Numbered from the stretch's first letter, positions 1 through 5,971 are shown. The stretch: 12,874 bases of DNA from an uncultured Prevotella sp. (GCA_900554835.1 USJD01000093.1:1-12874); one strand, 5' to 3'. The notes: a model not told the origin generated them from the letters alone. Numbers and translations are program-made.

Positions 1-51
1 ACGTCCTTCCTTCTCGAACACATCCGGGATGCGTTCGATGAAACTTCTCAT
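1..51 (-). CDS. N-terminus of a probable LPS/Kdo kinase-like protein (partial, runs off the window)
   Basis: Seventeen codons are visible on the minus strand, from an ATG at 51 to the window edge, reading MRSFIERIPDVFEKEGR. From memory, this resembles the start of Bacteroidota lipopolysaccharide (Kdo/WaaP-like) kinases, which often begin with a short basic stretch, then KYE, then an FI..IP..FE.EG pattern. These enzymes phosphorylate the LPS core at the inner membrane. The same frame stays open upstream through TKYEE but meets a TAA before any usable start codon. An ATG at 74, overlapping the stop of the upstream ORF as ATGA, lies in another frame that stops after eight codons. The original start may therefore have been lost by a one-base indel. 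The family call rests on 17-25 residues. Confidence 0.35.
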   Translation of the reverse strand, partial: MRSFIERIPDVFEKEGR

Positions 52-70
52 CTCTTCGTATTTTGTATCT

Positions 71-265
71 TCATTTGTTTACTATACTTTTATATTTTTG
101 CCTAGGACGCTTTGGAACTCCAGGGAACATCATTTCCAAACTCTTGTCGGCTAACATCCGTGGAATGACATAAATCTTTAAATAAGTCTTATTTCTATTA
201 ACTTGCAGTGCCAATTCATCCAATGACTGCCAGTCCGAACAAACCAAACATATAAGCTTCTTCAA
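71..265 (-). pseudogene. Winged-helix C-terminal remnant of an AlbA_2/Fic-type regulator
   Basis: The reading frame is 64 codons and can only start at TTG (265), because a TAA lies two codons upstream. It reads as a small winged helix: SLDELALQVNRNKTYLK, then IPRMLADKSLEMMFPG, then a PRQKYK end. PxxPxQKY endings are characteristic of the C-terminal winged helix of AlbA_2/HATPase_c_4 and Fic-type proteins. No N-terminal domains are present. A good promoter lies about 40 nt upstream, and an 11-codon ORF (MRYQEGILFKN, ATG near 297) sits between the promoter and this frame in another frame. This looks like a decayed gene that kept only its promoter and C-terminus. It could still be expressed as a tiny DNA-binding protein, but the start context argues against that. 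Confidence 0.45.
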
Positions 266-276
266 TTCTTAAACAA

Positions 277-293
277 GATACCTTCCTGGTATC
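277..293. repeat. Small inverted repeat in the leader of the winged-helix remnant
   Basis: The bases GATACC, a TTCCT loop and GGTATC form a 6-5-6 hairpin just downstream of the minus-strand promoter at 304-335. It may be a leader hairpin or a minor operator. It is short enough to be chance. Confidence 0.25.
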
Positions 294-295
294 TC

Positions 296-401
296 ATAGG
301 TTGCAAAGTTACGAAAAACTATCAGAAACGCCAAATTATTTGAAGACTATCTTGCTTCTGATTTTTCCGACACCTTGAAATTCTTTTATGGTTCCTTCCA
401 C
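296..401. repeat. Duplicated ATPase-end/promoter spacer, copy 1
   Basis: This stretch aligns without gaps to 2674-2779 at a constant offset of 2378. Positions 311-390 are 80 of 80 identical. The few differences lie at the edges, at 308-310, 300 and 391. The block holds the last codons and stop of an ATPase gene, the non-coding spacer, and the -33 and part of the -7 box of the next promoter. Confidence 0.9.
304..335 (-). promoter_or_regulatory. Bacteroidota-type promoter (copy 1) for the winged-helix remnant
   Basis: On the minus strand the -33 TTTG lies at 332-335, followed by a 20-nt spacer and the -7 box TAACTTTG at 304-311. This matches the primary sigma promoter of Bacteroidota. The -33 box is part of a small palindrome, CAAATTATTTG (332-342). 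Transcription would start near 297 and read into the remnant at 71-265. Confidence 0.6.
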
Positions 402-448
402 CCTTTTCGCTTAAACCGAATTACATTGGCAGCAATACCAAGGCGACA
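386..448 (-). pseudogene. Deleted C-terminal scrap of a second AAA ATPase gene
   Basis: Read on the minus strand, this gives RLGIAANVIRFK and then directly RKGWKEP and TAA. The intact ATPase at 2764-3918 has RLGTAANVTRLK at residues 337-348 and ends RRVWKES. The scrap therefore lacks about 30 residues between the two blocks, including the segment with DPILALWL, and everything before residue 337. The shared coding stretch is about 72% identical at the DNA level. It is a paralogue of the same module, now too short to function. Confidence 0.75.
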
Positions 449-493
449 TTTTTTAGATGAGACTACCATTTATCAGCGATTATCGTTTTTTGA

Positions 494-693
494 GAGCTTG
501 CAATATTAAGCCATGAACTTGCAATCTTAGGGACCGAACTTGCAACCTTAGAGAACGAACTTGCAACCTTAGGGACCAGAACTTGCAATATTACTTGGTA
601 TATTTGAATCTGAACTTGGTATATTTGAGCTTAAACTTGCAACCTTAGAGACCAGAGCTTGCAACCTTACGGAACAGAAGTTTACAATATCCT
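494..693. repeat. Degenerate 21-22-nt minisatellite
   Basis: About nine imperfect units share the core GAACTTGCAACCTTAG followed by a G/A-rich tail such as GGACC. Clear 21-nt units lie at 494-514, 515-535 and 536-556, and a 22-nt unit at 557-578. Further variants lie near 579, 612, 634, 655 and 677. The units near 579 and 612 carry an alternative TTGGTATATTTGA segment. The units are contiguous, with no unique spacers. Confidence 0.8.
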
Positions 694-835
694 TCTGTTT
701 TTTCGTCAATAGCACTCTTTTAGTGTCATGGTCTTCGATAAAAGTGTCATGGTCTTCGACTTAGTTACTTTTTCCTCTCCAAACCGTGATGACAAATTCC
801 TGAGTCTTGTCTTATTTATCCTTCAACTCTTCCAT
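569..835 (-). pseudogene. Remnant of an AlbA_2/HATPase_c_4-type gene with in-frame stops
   Basis: One continuous minus-strand frame, starting at an ATG at 835, reads MEELKDK, stop, DKTQEFVITVWRGKSN, stop, then VEDHDTFIEDHDT, then LLTKKQKDIVNFCSV. Beyond that it dissolves into repeat-encoded sequence and ends at TAA (569-571). EFVITVWR matches the strand that closes the HATPase_c_4 region of AlbA_2-type ATP-binding proteins. LTKKQKDIVNFCSV resembles the first helix of their C-terminal winged helix. The order and spacing fit that family, but two nonsense codons interrupt it, the N-terminal domains are missing and the winged helix is replaced by the minisatellite. The family assignment is from remembered motifs. 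Confidence 0.55.
722..759. repeat. Two-copy 21-nt direct repeat inside the pseudogene
   Basis: AGTGTCATGGTCTTCGA occurs identically at 722-738 and 743-759, giving a 21-nt period. In the frame of the pseudogene on the minus strand, it encodes a duplicated EDHDT heptad. It lies in the linker between the HATPase end and the winged helix, a place where in-frame repeats are tolerated. Confidence 0.85.
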
Positions 836-840
836 ATTTC

Positions 841-863
841 ACGTAAAAGTTCGCGTAATTGAT
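841..863. repeat. Direct repeat flanking the ATPase/AlbA_2 module, left copy
   Basis: This 23-nt stretch matches 4098-4120 in the same orientation at 20 of 23 positions (core GTAAAAGTTCnCGTAATT). The two copies bracket the intact AlbA_2 and ATPase genes, about 3.26 kb apart. They may be dispersed genomic repeats rather than element ends. Confidence 0.6.
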
Positions 864-879
864 TTTAAATTATGCGAAC
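845..879 (-). terminator. Hairpin with U-run, possible terminator of the ATPase/AlbA_2 unit
   Basis: On the minus strand, GTTCGCATAATT (879-868), a 7-nt loop and AATTACGCGAAC (860-849) form a 12-bp stem with one G:U-type mismatch, followed by TTTT. It lies about 90 nt beyond the stop of the AlbA_2 gene. The stem is AT-rich and the U-run is short, so termination would be modest. Confidence 0.4.
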
Positions 880-912
880 CATATCCTAATGATTATCAAG
901 CCATTAAAGTGT

Positions 913-967
913 ATTCTCGGGTAATTCTCGGGTAATTCTCGGGTAATTCTCGGGTAATTCTCGGGTA
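913..967. repeat. Five exact 11-nt tandem repeats next to the AlbA_2 stop codon
   Basis: Five contiguous perfect copies of ATTCTCGGGTA occur. The array ends three bases before the stop codon of the AlbA_2 gene (970-972), so it is in the 3' untranslated region of that gene. A perfect short-unit array like this is expected to vary in copy number by slippage. Confidence 0.95.
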
Positions 968-969
968 AT

Positions 970-2637
970 TTACGCCAACTTCCACTCTCTGTTTTTGGTT
1001 GTTTTGATAGTTCCAGCAATGCGAAGTCTTTTCAACAAGTTACTAATTTTGGTTACTTTCTGTTCATCACTCAATACATCAGACAACTTATCTTTAAGCA
1101 ATAAATCAATATCTTTTCTAGAAGCCGTACCAAATCTTTCAAGATAATTGAGAATCAACTTGCGGAAATAGTCATCATCAAAACTTTTGTTCTTGACATA
1201 CTGACTCTTTAAATCAGAATTCTTGCTTGCTGCCACAACTTCGTATGACAGATAATACTTTGGCTTTCGTCCTTCTATAAACTTACATTTACGCAGATAC
1301 TTTGCCTGAATATCACCAATAGACATTCCCTTCTGCACTTTATCTAAAAGCATAATATCATTCAAGCTAAGGTCAGGGTTAGCAGAAAGAATCTTAGCAA
1401 AATTCTCATCCTTCACTTTACCTTCAATAGTGAGCTTCACCTTTCCATCTGATAAATCATACTCAGGAAGGGGGAAGAATCTAATGCTTTGCTTTAAGAA
1501 CATCTTACGAATACCACCACCTTCTGTCTCTATCATATTCAGGTTTCGCATAGCTTCCACCAAAAAACGGTTACGATAAATAGACTCCGGACAATCATTC
1601 TCCACAACTTCCTCTATGCTCTTTGGCAAGAAATGGCCGTGATTCTGAAATATAAGATGATCATCCTCATATTCTACAACATCTATTCTGGCACATTTGG
1701 TATAATCCTGATGAGCAATAGCATTGTTCAGTGGCTCACGAATATTGAACATATCATAGCGGAGCATCTCGTCTGGAAAAAGCGTATTAGGACGCACCAA
1801 ACGATATTTCACATTTCTCACCTTATTATACAGTCTATCCACAGACAAAAGCAAAGGAATAGAAAAGACATCATAGTCCTTGTTCAGAGGTTCGCCAACA
1901 ACTCTAAGAGACCATCGTATCTTAGCCACATACGGACTAAGCAAATGCTCAGAATCTTCTTTACCTAGCAACACCAAGGTGGCACGGGTAATCTTGCCGC
2001 GAATCGTCAGTTTTGCCTTATCCAAGAACTTTGCATCATCCCATGTCTGCACCTCCTCCTTTTTCAAAGGATTTCGCTTAACAAACTCCTTCCTGGCTTT
2101 CTCGATTGCTTCTGCATCCAAATCATCAATAGTTGCATCTTCCACTATGACAGCACTCCAATCATCAGTCACTTCTATCTCTGATAAGATTGCCTGAAGA
2201 CGATCGGAACGCATTTCCACCAGAGAATCTCCAGTACGCTGCCATGCCTTATTATGTGCATAAACAGGCAACTTTGCATGATGTTTAGGAATCGTCAATA
2301 CCCAGACAATTTTTGCAGTATCATCAGCTTTCAATTCCATAATATCAAAATCCTCCAAAGGAAGATTTCTACATTTCTCTGCAATTCGAGCTTTGGCCGA
2401 CTCGACATTATAGGAACCAAGATTCTGAATGCCGATAACCTGAAACGTACCATCCTCTACACCAATAATAAGAGAACCTCCATTCATATTGGCAATAGCT
2501 GACACATAAGATACCACATCATCAGCCTCATGCCCACAGAGGCTATTCTGCAGATTCTTATACTCTTTCCATTCACAAGACTCGTTTTCCTCAGGAAAGC
2601 GAACGCCTATATATTCTCTGATTTCTTGTTCTGTCAT
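970..2637 (-). CDS. AlbA_2/Schlafen-type DNA-binding protein with HATPase_c_4-like domain
   Basis: The protein is 555 residues and cytoplasmic, with no signal peptide or membrane segment. Residues about 18-145 form an AlbA_2 (Schlafen-type) domain: SCEWKEYKN at 20-28, the SAIANMNGGSLIIGVED stretch at 46-62 and RTGDSLVEM at 134-142. Residues about 290-405 resemble the divergent HATPase_c_4 fold, with an N-box-like EPLNNAIAHQDY (301-312) and ETEGGGIRKM (370-379). The tail holds two winged-helix-like segments (about 420-465 and 488-553). Such proteins are annotated as ATP-binding or transcriptional regulators, and the true role is unknown. The ATG at 2637 follows a consensus promoter by about 45 nt. 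The neighbour upstream is an AAA ATPase on the same strand, 126 nt away. Remnants of the same two families lie just downstream, so this is a repeatedly duplicated module. A defence role is possible but not shown. Confidence 0.85.
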   Translation of the reverse strand: MTEQEIREYIGVRFPEENESCEWKEYKNLQNSLCGHEADDVVSYVSAIANMNGGSLIIGVEDGTFQVIGIQNLGSYNVESAKARIAEKCRNLPLEDFDIMELKADDTAKIVWVLTIPKHHAKLPVYAHNKAWQRTGDSLVEMRSDRLQAILSEIEVTDDWSAVIVEDATIDDLDAEAIEKARKEFVKRNPLKKEEVQTWDDAKFLDKAKLTIRGKITRATLVLLGKEDSEHLLSPYVAKIRWSLRVVGEPLNKDYDVFSIPLLLSVDRLYNKVRNVKYRLVRPNTLFPDEMLRYDMFNIREPLNNAIAHQDYTKCARIDVVEYEDDHLIFQNHGHFLPKSIEEVVENDCPESIYRNRFLVEAMRNLNMIETEGGGIRKMFLKQSIRFFPLPEYDLSDGKVKLTIEGKVKDENFAKILSANPDLSLNDIMLLDKVQKGMSIGDIQAKYLRKCKFIEGRKPKYYLSYEVVAASKNSDLKSQYVKNKSFDDDYFRKLILNYLERFGTASRKDIDLLLKDKLSDVLSDEQKVTKISNLLKRLRIAGTIKTTKNREWKLA

Positions 2638-2673
2638 TGCCGATTTGCATTATTATGTTTGATTGCGTTAACT

Positions 2674-2779
2674 ATAGATTGCAAAAATACGAAAAACTAT
2701 CAGAAACGCCAAATTATTTGAAGACTATCTTGCTTCTGATTTTTCCGACACCTTGAAATTCTTTTATGATTCCTTCCAC
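2674..2779. repeat. Duplicated ATPase-end/promoter spacer, copy 2
   Basis: This is the partner of 296-401, with 2689-2768 identical to 311-390. Here it joins the intact ATPase stop codon to the intact AlbA_2 promoter, so this copy shows the functional arrangement. Confidence 0.9.
2682..2713 (-). promoter_or_regulatory. Promoter of the AlbA_2 gene
   Basis: On the minus strand the -33 TTTG lies at 2710-2713, followed by a 20-nt spacer and the -7 box TATTTTTG at 2682-2689. The predicted start near 2675 leaves a leader of about 40 nt before the ATG at 2637. The AlbA_2 gene can thus be transcribed independently of the ATPase. The -33 sits in the palindrome CAAATTATTTG (2710-2720). Confidence 0.65.
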
Positions 2780-3918
2780 ACTCTTCTCTTGAGCCACAAC
2801 GCCAAAATAGGATCACTCATTTCCAGATGCTTAGGAGCAGGAATCGTAATCAGATCTTTCATCATCAAAGACTTCTTGAGTCGAGTTACATTAGCGGCTG
2901 TTCCCAGGCGATAGGTTTCCAATATTGCCGTCTGTGTGAACCCTGTATGCACTCCTTTAATTATGGCATGCAGGAAATTCATCTGATAAGCAGACAGTTC
3001 TTCTGTTTGCTGGATAAACAAAGGCTCACAGGCATCCATCAAACGGTCTATTCCATATTTCAAGTCCTCTTCTGTAGCTGTAGAATCATCTTGTACACGC
3101 AACCATACAAACCATGCCAACTGCTGTACATAAGAAGAATACCTATCTGTTACCTGACAGATTTCACGAGCCAACTCTTCAGAAATATGCTTGCCGGTAG
3201 ATTCGAATCGCTGACAGATATACTCCACCCAGTCTTTCTCGCTAATTTTATCCAAATAGAAGAAATCACCAAAACGATAAAATGGGTAACTGGCATTTTG
3301 AAACATCTGTTCCATCATGTGTTTCTTGCTTCCATAAAGACAGTAAGAGACATGGCTTTGCAATTGCCATACACTTCTAAGTTTCTTTTGAAATGACAAA
3401 GAATCGGGGAAATCACCTATCTGCTGAAATTCATCGATGCACACTACGATGTGACAACCTTTAGACTGAGCTATCAATTCTGGTAGTTTCAAAACCTCTT
3501 CTGTCGTATTATTATTTACATTATACTCCAAGGCCAAAGAGAAATCAGTCAATGGGTTTTGACCAATGCTGATTTTAGGAACAAAACGGCTTAAGAACAC
3601 CTTAGCATTCTCCATCCATTCTTCCCATTTAGAAGAAGTAGCCCGAACCACAGCTGTAGCAAAAGCATTGATAAAATCATTCTCCGAGCGACAACCAAAG
3701 GCATCTATACGGGCTATCTTGATGTCCTCGCTCTCTACGAGCGAACACACCTTATCCACCAATGAAGTCTTACCCATACGACGAGGTGAAATCAATATGG
3801 TATTCACTCCATACGTAAAGTTCGCCTTCAGGCGTTCTGTTTCCTCTCTTCGGTCGGTGAAGGAAGCTCCTTCTACACGAACACCGAACACAAACGGAGC
3901 CTCTTTACTTTTTCTCAT
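2764..3918 (-). CDS. AAA ATPase of the ATPase_2 (archaeal-type) family
   Basis: The protein is 384 residues, cytoplasmic, and of normal length for the family. It opens with the usual FGVRVEGASFTDRREE motif (residues 11-26). A Walker A of the variant form SPRRMGKTS lies at 44-52, and Walker B is IVVCIDEF at 157-164. A sensor-1-like YGSKKHMM lies at 195-202. The last 80 residues form the usual winged helix (YQMNFLHAIIKG at 311-322, RLGTAANVTRLKKSL at 337-351, ending DPILALWLKRRVWK). These STAND-like ATPases act as nucleotide-dependent switches, and the target of this one is unknown. It is the first gene of the pair with AlbA_2 and has its own promoter under a palindromic operator, which suggests regulation or autoregulation. 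A deleted paralogue lies at 386-448. Confidence 0.85.
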   Translation of the reverse strand: MRKSKEAPFVFGVRVEGASFTDRREETERLKANFTYGVNTILISPRRMGKTSLVDKVCSLVESEDIKIARIDAFGCRSENDFINAFATAVVRATSSKWEEWMENAKVFLSRFVPKISIGQNPLTDFSLALEYNVNNNTTEEVLKLPELIAQSKGCHIVVCIDEFQQIGDFPDSLSFQKKLRSVWQLQSHVSYCLYGSKKHMMEQMFQNASYPFYRFGDFFYLDKISEKDWVEYICQRFESTGKHISEELAREICQVTDRYSSYVQQLAWFVWLRVQDDSTATEEDLKYGIDRLMDACEPLFIQQTEELSAYQMNFLHAIIKGVHTGFTQTAILETYRLGTAANVTRLKKSLMMKDLITIPAPKHLEMSDPILALWLKRRVWKES

Positions 3919-3955
3919 AATCTCTTCCTAAGTTTATAATATACAGCAACTTTTG

Positions 3956-3986
3956 CAAAGATAGCAAAAATAATCGTTTTAAACAA
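3956..3986 (-). promoter_or_regulatory. Promoter of the AAA ATPase gene
   Basis: On the minus strand a TTG (3984-3986) is followed by a 20-nt spacer and a consensus -7 box TATCTTTG (3956-3963). Transcription should start near 3949, giving a leader of about 30 nt. The TTG lies inside a large palindrome. Confidence 0.65.
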
Positions 3987-4013
3987 GTTTGTTTAAAACA
4001 AACTTGTTTAAAA
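3977..4013. promoter_or_regulatory. 37-bp perfect palindrome over the ATPase promoter (operator-like)
   Basis: The left arm TTTTAAACAAGTTTGTTT (3977-3994), one central A (3995) and its exact reverse complement (3996-4013) form an 18-1-18 palindrome. It contains two oppositely oriented AAACAAGTTT-type sites and covers the -33 box of the ATPase promoter. A DNA-binding dimer or tetramer here would be expected to control the ATPase gene. The regulator is unknown; the AlbA_2 protein downstream is one candidate. Confidence 0.6.
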
Positions 4014-4097
4014 ACTTCAAATTATAACATAAGTTATTATTTATCAACGGATTATAGCATTCCTATATCTGTTTTTTCATCATATCTTTCGCTTTTT

Positions 4098-4120
4098 ATG
4101 TAAAAGTTCTCGTAATTAAT
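4098..4120. repeat. Direct repeat flanking the ATPase/AlbA_2 module, right copy
   Basis: It matches 841-863 in the same orientation at 20 of 23 bases. Unlike the left copy it is not followed by the complementary arm, so it forms no hairpin here. Confidence 0.6.
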
Positions 4121-4170
4121 AGTACTCGATAAAGAGATGAGAATGGAGATAAAAACATAAAGTTTCCCAA

Positions 4171-4205
4171 ATTATACCCTCAGGTATAATACCTTTGGGT
4201 ATAAT
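4171..4205. promoter_or_regulatory. Tandem 15-bp palindromic operator-like units upstream of the GT83-like gene
   Basis: Alternating half-sites ATACC and GGTAT recur with a 15-nt period: ATACC at 4174 and 4189, GGTAT at 4183 and 4198. They give two tandem palindromic units (4174-4188 and 4189-4203). The first is nested in a longer 8-4-8 inverted repeat, ATTATACC/GGTATAAT (4171-4190). The array covers where the -33 box of the downstream promoter would be, so a bound protein would affect transcription of the glycosyltransferase. Confidence 0.5.
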
Positions 4206-4209
4206 TTCG

Positions 4210-4217
4210 TAACTTTG
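4210..4217 (+). promoter_or_regulatory. -7 box of the GT83-like gene promoter
   Basis: TAACTTTG matches the Bacteroidota -7 consensus and lies 34 nt before the ATG at 4252. No good -33 box is found at the usual distance (4186-4189 reads ATAA). The promoter may be weak or depend on a factor binding the adjacent operator-like array. Confidence 0.55.
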
Positions 4218-4251
4218 CAGCCAGAATAACATTATAAAGTTTCAAATAATC

Positions 4252-5964
4252 ATGAACATCAAGTACAACAAAGCCCTGTGGATTGTCACCATCCTCGCTA
4301 TCGTGATGCTGATTCCTTTCCTCGGGCTTACCGAATTCAATACCAAGGGAGAGCCTCGCGAGGCTGTAGTTGCCTACACCATGCTGGAACATGGCAACTG
4401 GATATTGCCTATCAATAATGGAGGCGATATTCCTTACAAACCACCATTCTTCCACTGGTGCATCGCCTTCTTCTCGCTCTTTGCTGGACACGTAAGCGAA
4501 TTCACATCCCGTCTGCCGTCAGCCGTATCGCTGATATTGATGACCATCGGCGGCTTTATATTCTTCGCCAAGCGCAAGGATACCCAGACGAGCCTCATCA
4601 CAGCCATCCTCACGCTGACAGCATTCGAGGTGCATCGTGCAGGAATCAACTGCCGTGTGGATATGGTGAACACCGCTTTCATGGTGGGAGCCATGTATCT
4701 GCTCTACCGTTGGTGGGAAAAGGGAAAACATCAACTGCCCTGGCTTGCCATCCTCTGCATGAGTGGCGCCACGCTGACCAAGGGACCGGTAGGTATCATC
4801 CTACCTTGTTTTGTGATGGGTGTCTTCATGCTCACACAGAGAGAAAAATTCTGGGGCGTCGTCTGGCGAATGGCAGCAACTGCCGTACTCTCTCTCATCA
4901 TCCCATTCTGCTGGTACTATGCCGCCTACCTCCAGGGAGGCAACGAGTTTCTGGAACTGGTAAAGGAAGAGAATATCGACCGCTTTATGGGAAAGATGAC
5001 CTACGAGTCGCATGAAAACCCTGCCTGGTATAATCTGCTTACGCTCATCACGGGTTGGCTGCCTTATACCTTATTATTATTGTTTTCCCTCTTTATCCTG
5101 CCCTGGAAGAAATTCTCCAAGAGTAAGTTTGTAGAGAATGCGAAAAAGGCTACCCCGCTCCAGGTATTCACCTGGCTTGCTTTCCTTCTGGTACTCTTCT
5201 TCTACTGCATCCCGAAGAGCAAACGAAGCGTTTACCTGCTGCCTTGCTATCCGTTCATGGCTTATCTCATCGCTGAATACATAGTTTGGATGATGAAGGA
5301 GAAAATGGGAGTATTCAAGGTATATGCAGGGGTAATAGCATCGCTTGCCATCCTGCTTATCGTAGCAAGAATCGCTGTTTCATGCGGTTGGGTTCCTGAC
5401 ACTATCTTCCACGGCAGACATGCAGCAGAAAACGCAGCCATGCTCCATGCTTTGGAAAAAGAACCTCAGAGTATCGCAGAAGGCATAGGATATCTGTTCT
5501 TCTTATTGTGCATTTATAGCATTTATGCTACGTTCCAATCACTCCGCAGGAATCATACTGGCAGCATCGTAGGTCATACGTTAGTTACCATCATCAGCCT
5601 CTTCCTGATACTGGACTCTACGCTTCAGCCAACAGTGCTCAACACCAAGGCCGACAAGCGCTGGGCACCAGTAATAGAAAAGAAGTTTGATACATCCAAG
5701 CTCTATTCCTACATGTCAATCGATATGCTCCACTTCTTCAGCCTCAACTTCTATTTAGGCGACAAGATCCAGCAGTTCGACAAGACACTTCCACAAGACG
5801 GCATCGTGATGGTATCAAATGATGATATCCAGATTTTCACGGAGAAATATGGCAGGAATTATACTTTCGAAAAGGTTTGGGAGATTCCGAGAACTGCAGA
5901 AACCCGCTGCCCTGTAGGTTTCTACCGTTTCGTGAAAACAAGCGCTAATTTAGCTTGCAACTAA
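4252..5964 (+). CDS. ArnT/GT83-like polyprenyl-phosphate-dependent glycosyltransferase, integral membrane
   Basis: The protein is 570 residues, close to the usual 550 for ArnT-type enzymes. It starts with a transmembrane helix (about 9-26). The first periplasmic loop carries the acidic motif GEPREA (33-38), corresponding to the catalytic D/E region of the PMT/ArnT superfamily. KPPFFHW follows at 63-69, with SRLPSA at 86-91. About ten more hydrophobic segments run to about residue 455. A periplasmic domain of about 110 residues closes the protein. Family members move a sugar from an undecaprenyl-phosphate donor to lipid A, glycans or proteins at the outer face of the inner membrane. The acceptor and sugar here cannot be read from sequence, so I avoid the name arnT. 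The gene is monocistronic, convergent with a GtrB-like gene that could make its donor. Confidence 0.85.
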   Translation: MNIKYNKALWIVTILAIVMLIPFLGLTEFNTKGEPREAVVAYTMLEHGNWILPINNGGDIPYKPPFFHWCIAFFSLFAGHVSEFTSRLPSAVSLILMTIGGFIFFAKRKDTQTSLITAILTLTAFEVHRAGINCRVDMVNTAFMVGAMYLLYRWWEKGKHQLPWLAILCMSGATLTKGPVGIILPCFVMGVFMLTQREKFWGVVWRMAATAVLSLIIPFCWYYAAYLQGGNEFLELVKEENIDRFMGKMTYESHENPAWYNLLTLITGWLPYTLLLLFSLFILPWKKFSKSKFVENAKKATPLQVFTWLAFLLVLFFYCIPKSKRSVYLLPCYPFMAYLIAEYIVWMMKEKMGVFKVYAGVIASLAILLIVARIAVSCGWVPDTIFHGRHAAENAAMLHALEKEPQSIAEGIGYLFFLLCIYSIYATFQSLRRNHTGSIVGHTLVTIISLFLILDSTLQPTVLNTKADKRWAPVIEKKFDTSKLYSYMSIDMLHFFSLNFYLGDKIQQFDKTLPQDGIVMVSNDDIQIFTEKYGRNYTFEKVWEIPRTAETRCPVGFYRFVKTSANLACN

Positions 5965-5971
5965 AATACAT

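Larger units (their letters stand above)
3919..4251. other. Divergent intergenic region between the ATPase and glycosyltransferase genes
   Basis: This AT-rich 333-nt stretch lies between divergent genes. It holds the ATPase promoter and palindrome (3956-4013), the right copy of the flanking repeat (4098-4120), and the 15-bp operator-like units and -7 box of the glycosyltransferase (4171-4217). I see no ORF or RNA gene in it. Positions 4021-4097 show nothing recognisable. Confidence 0.6.

Noticed and set aside
494..693. Possible CRISPR array
   Set aside because: The units are contiguous 21-22-nt degenerate repeats with no unique spacers, and no cas gene is present.
913..967. Iterons of a replication origin
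   Set aside because: The 11-nt array has no initiator gene, DnaA boxes or AT-rich unwinding region organised around it, and it abuts a stop codon.
2827..3396. Plus-strand reading frame of 189 codons
   Set aside because: It is antisense to the AAA ATPase, whose Walker motifs and C-terminal domain are clear. The antisense product is low-complexity with no recognisable domain.
970..3918. Calling the AlbA_2 and ATPase pair a named defence system
   Set aside because: Neither protein shows a nuclease, NADase or other effector motif, and I recognise no established system with exactly this pair, so only a hypothesis is offered.
4458..5015. Plus-strand reading frame of 185 codons in another frame of the GT83-like gene
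   Set aside because: It is fully nested in the transferase, rich in His and Arg as out-of-frame products are, and has no start signal.
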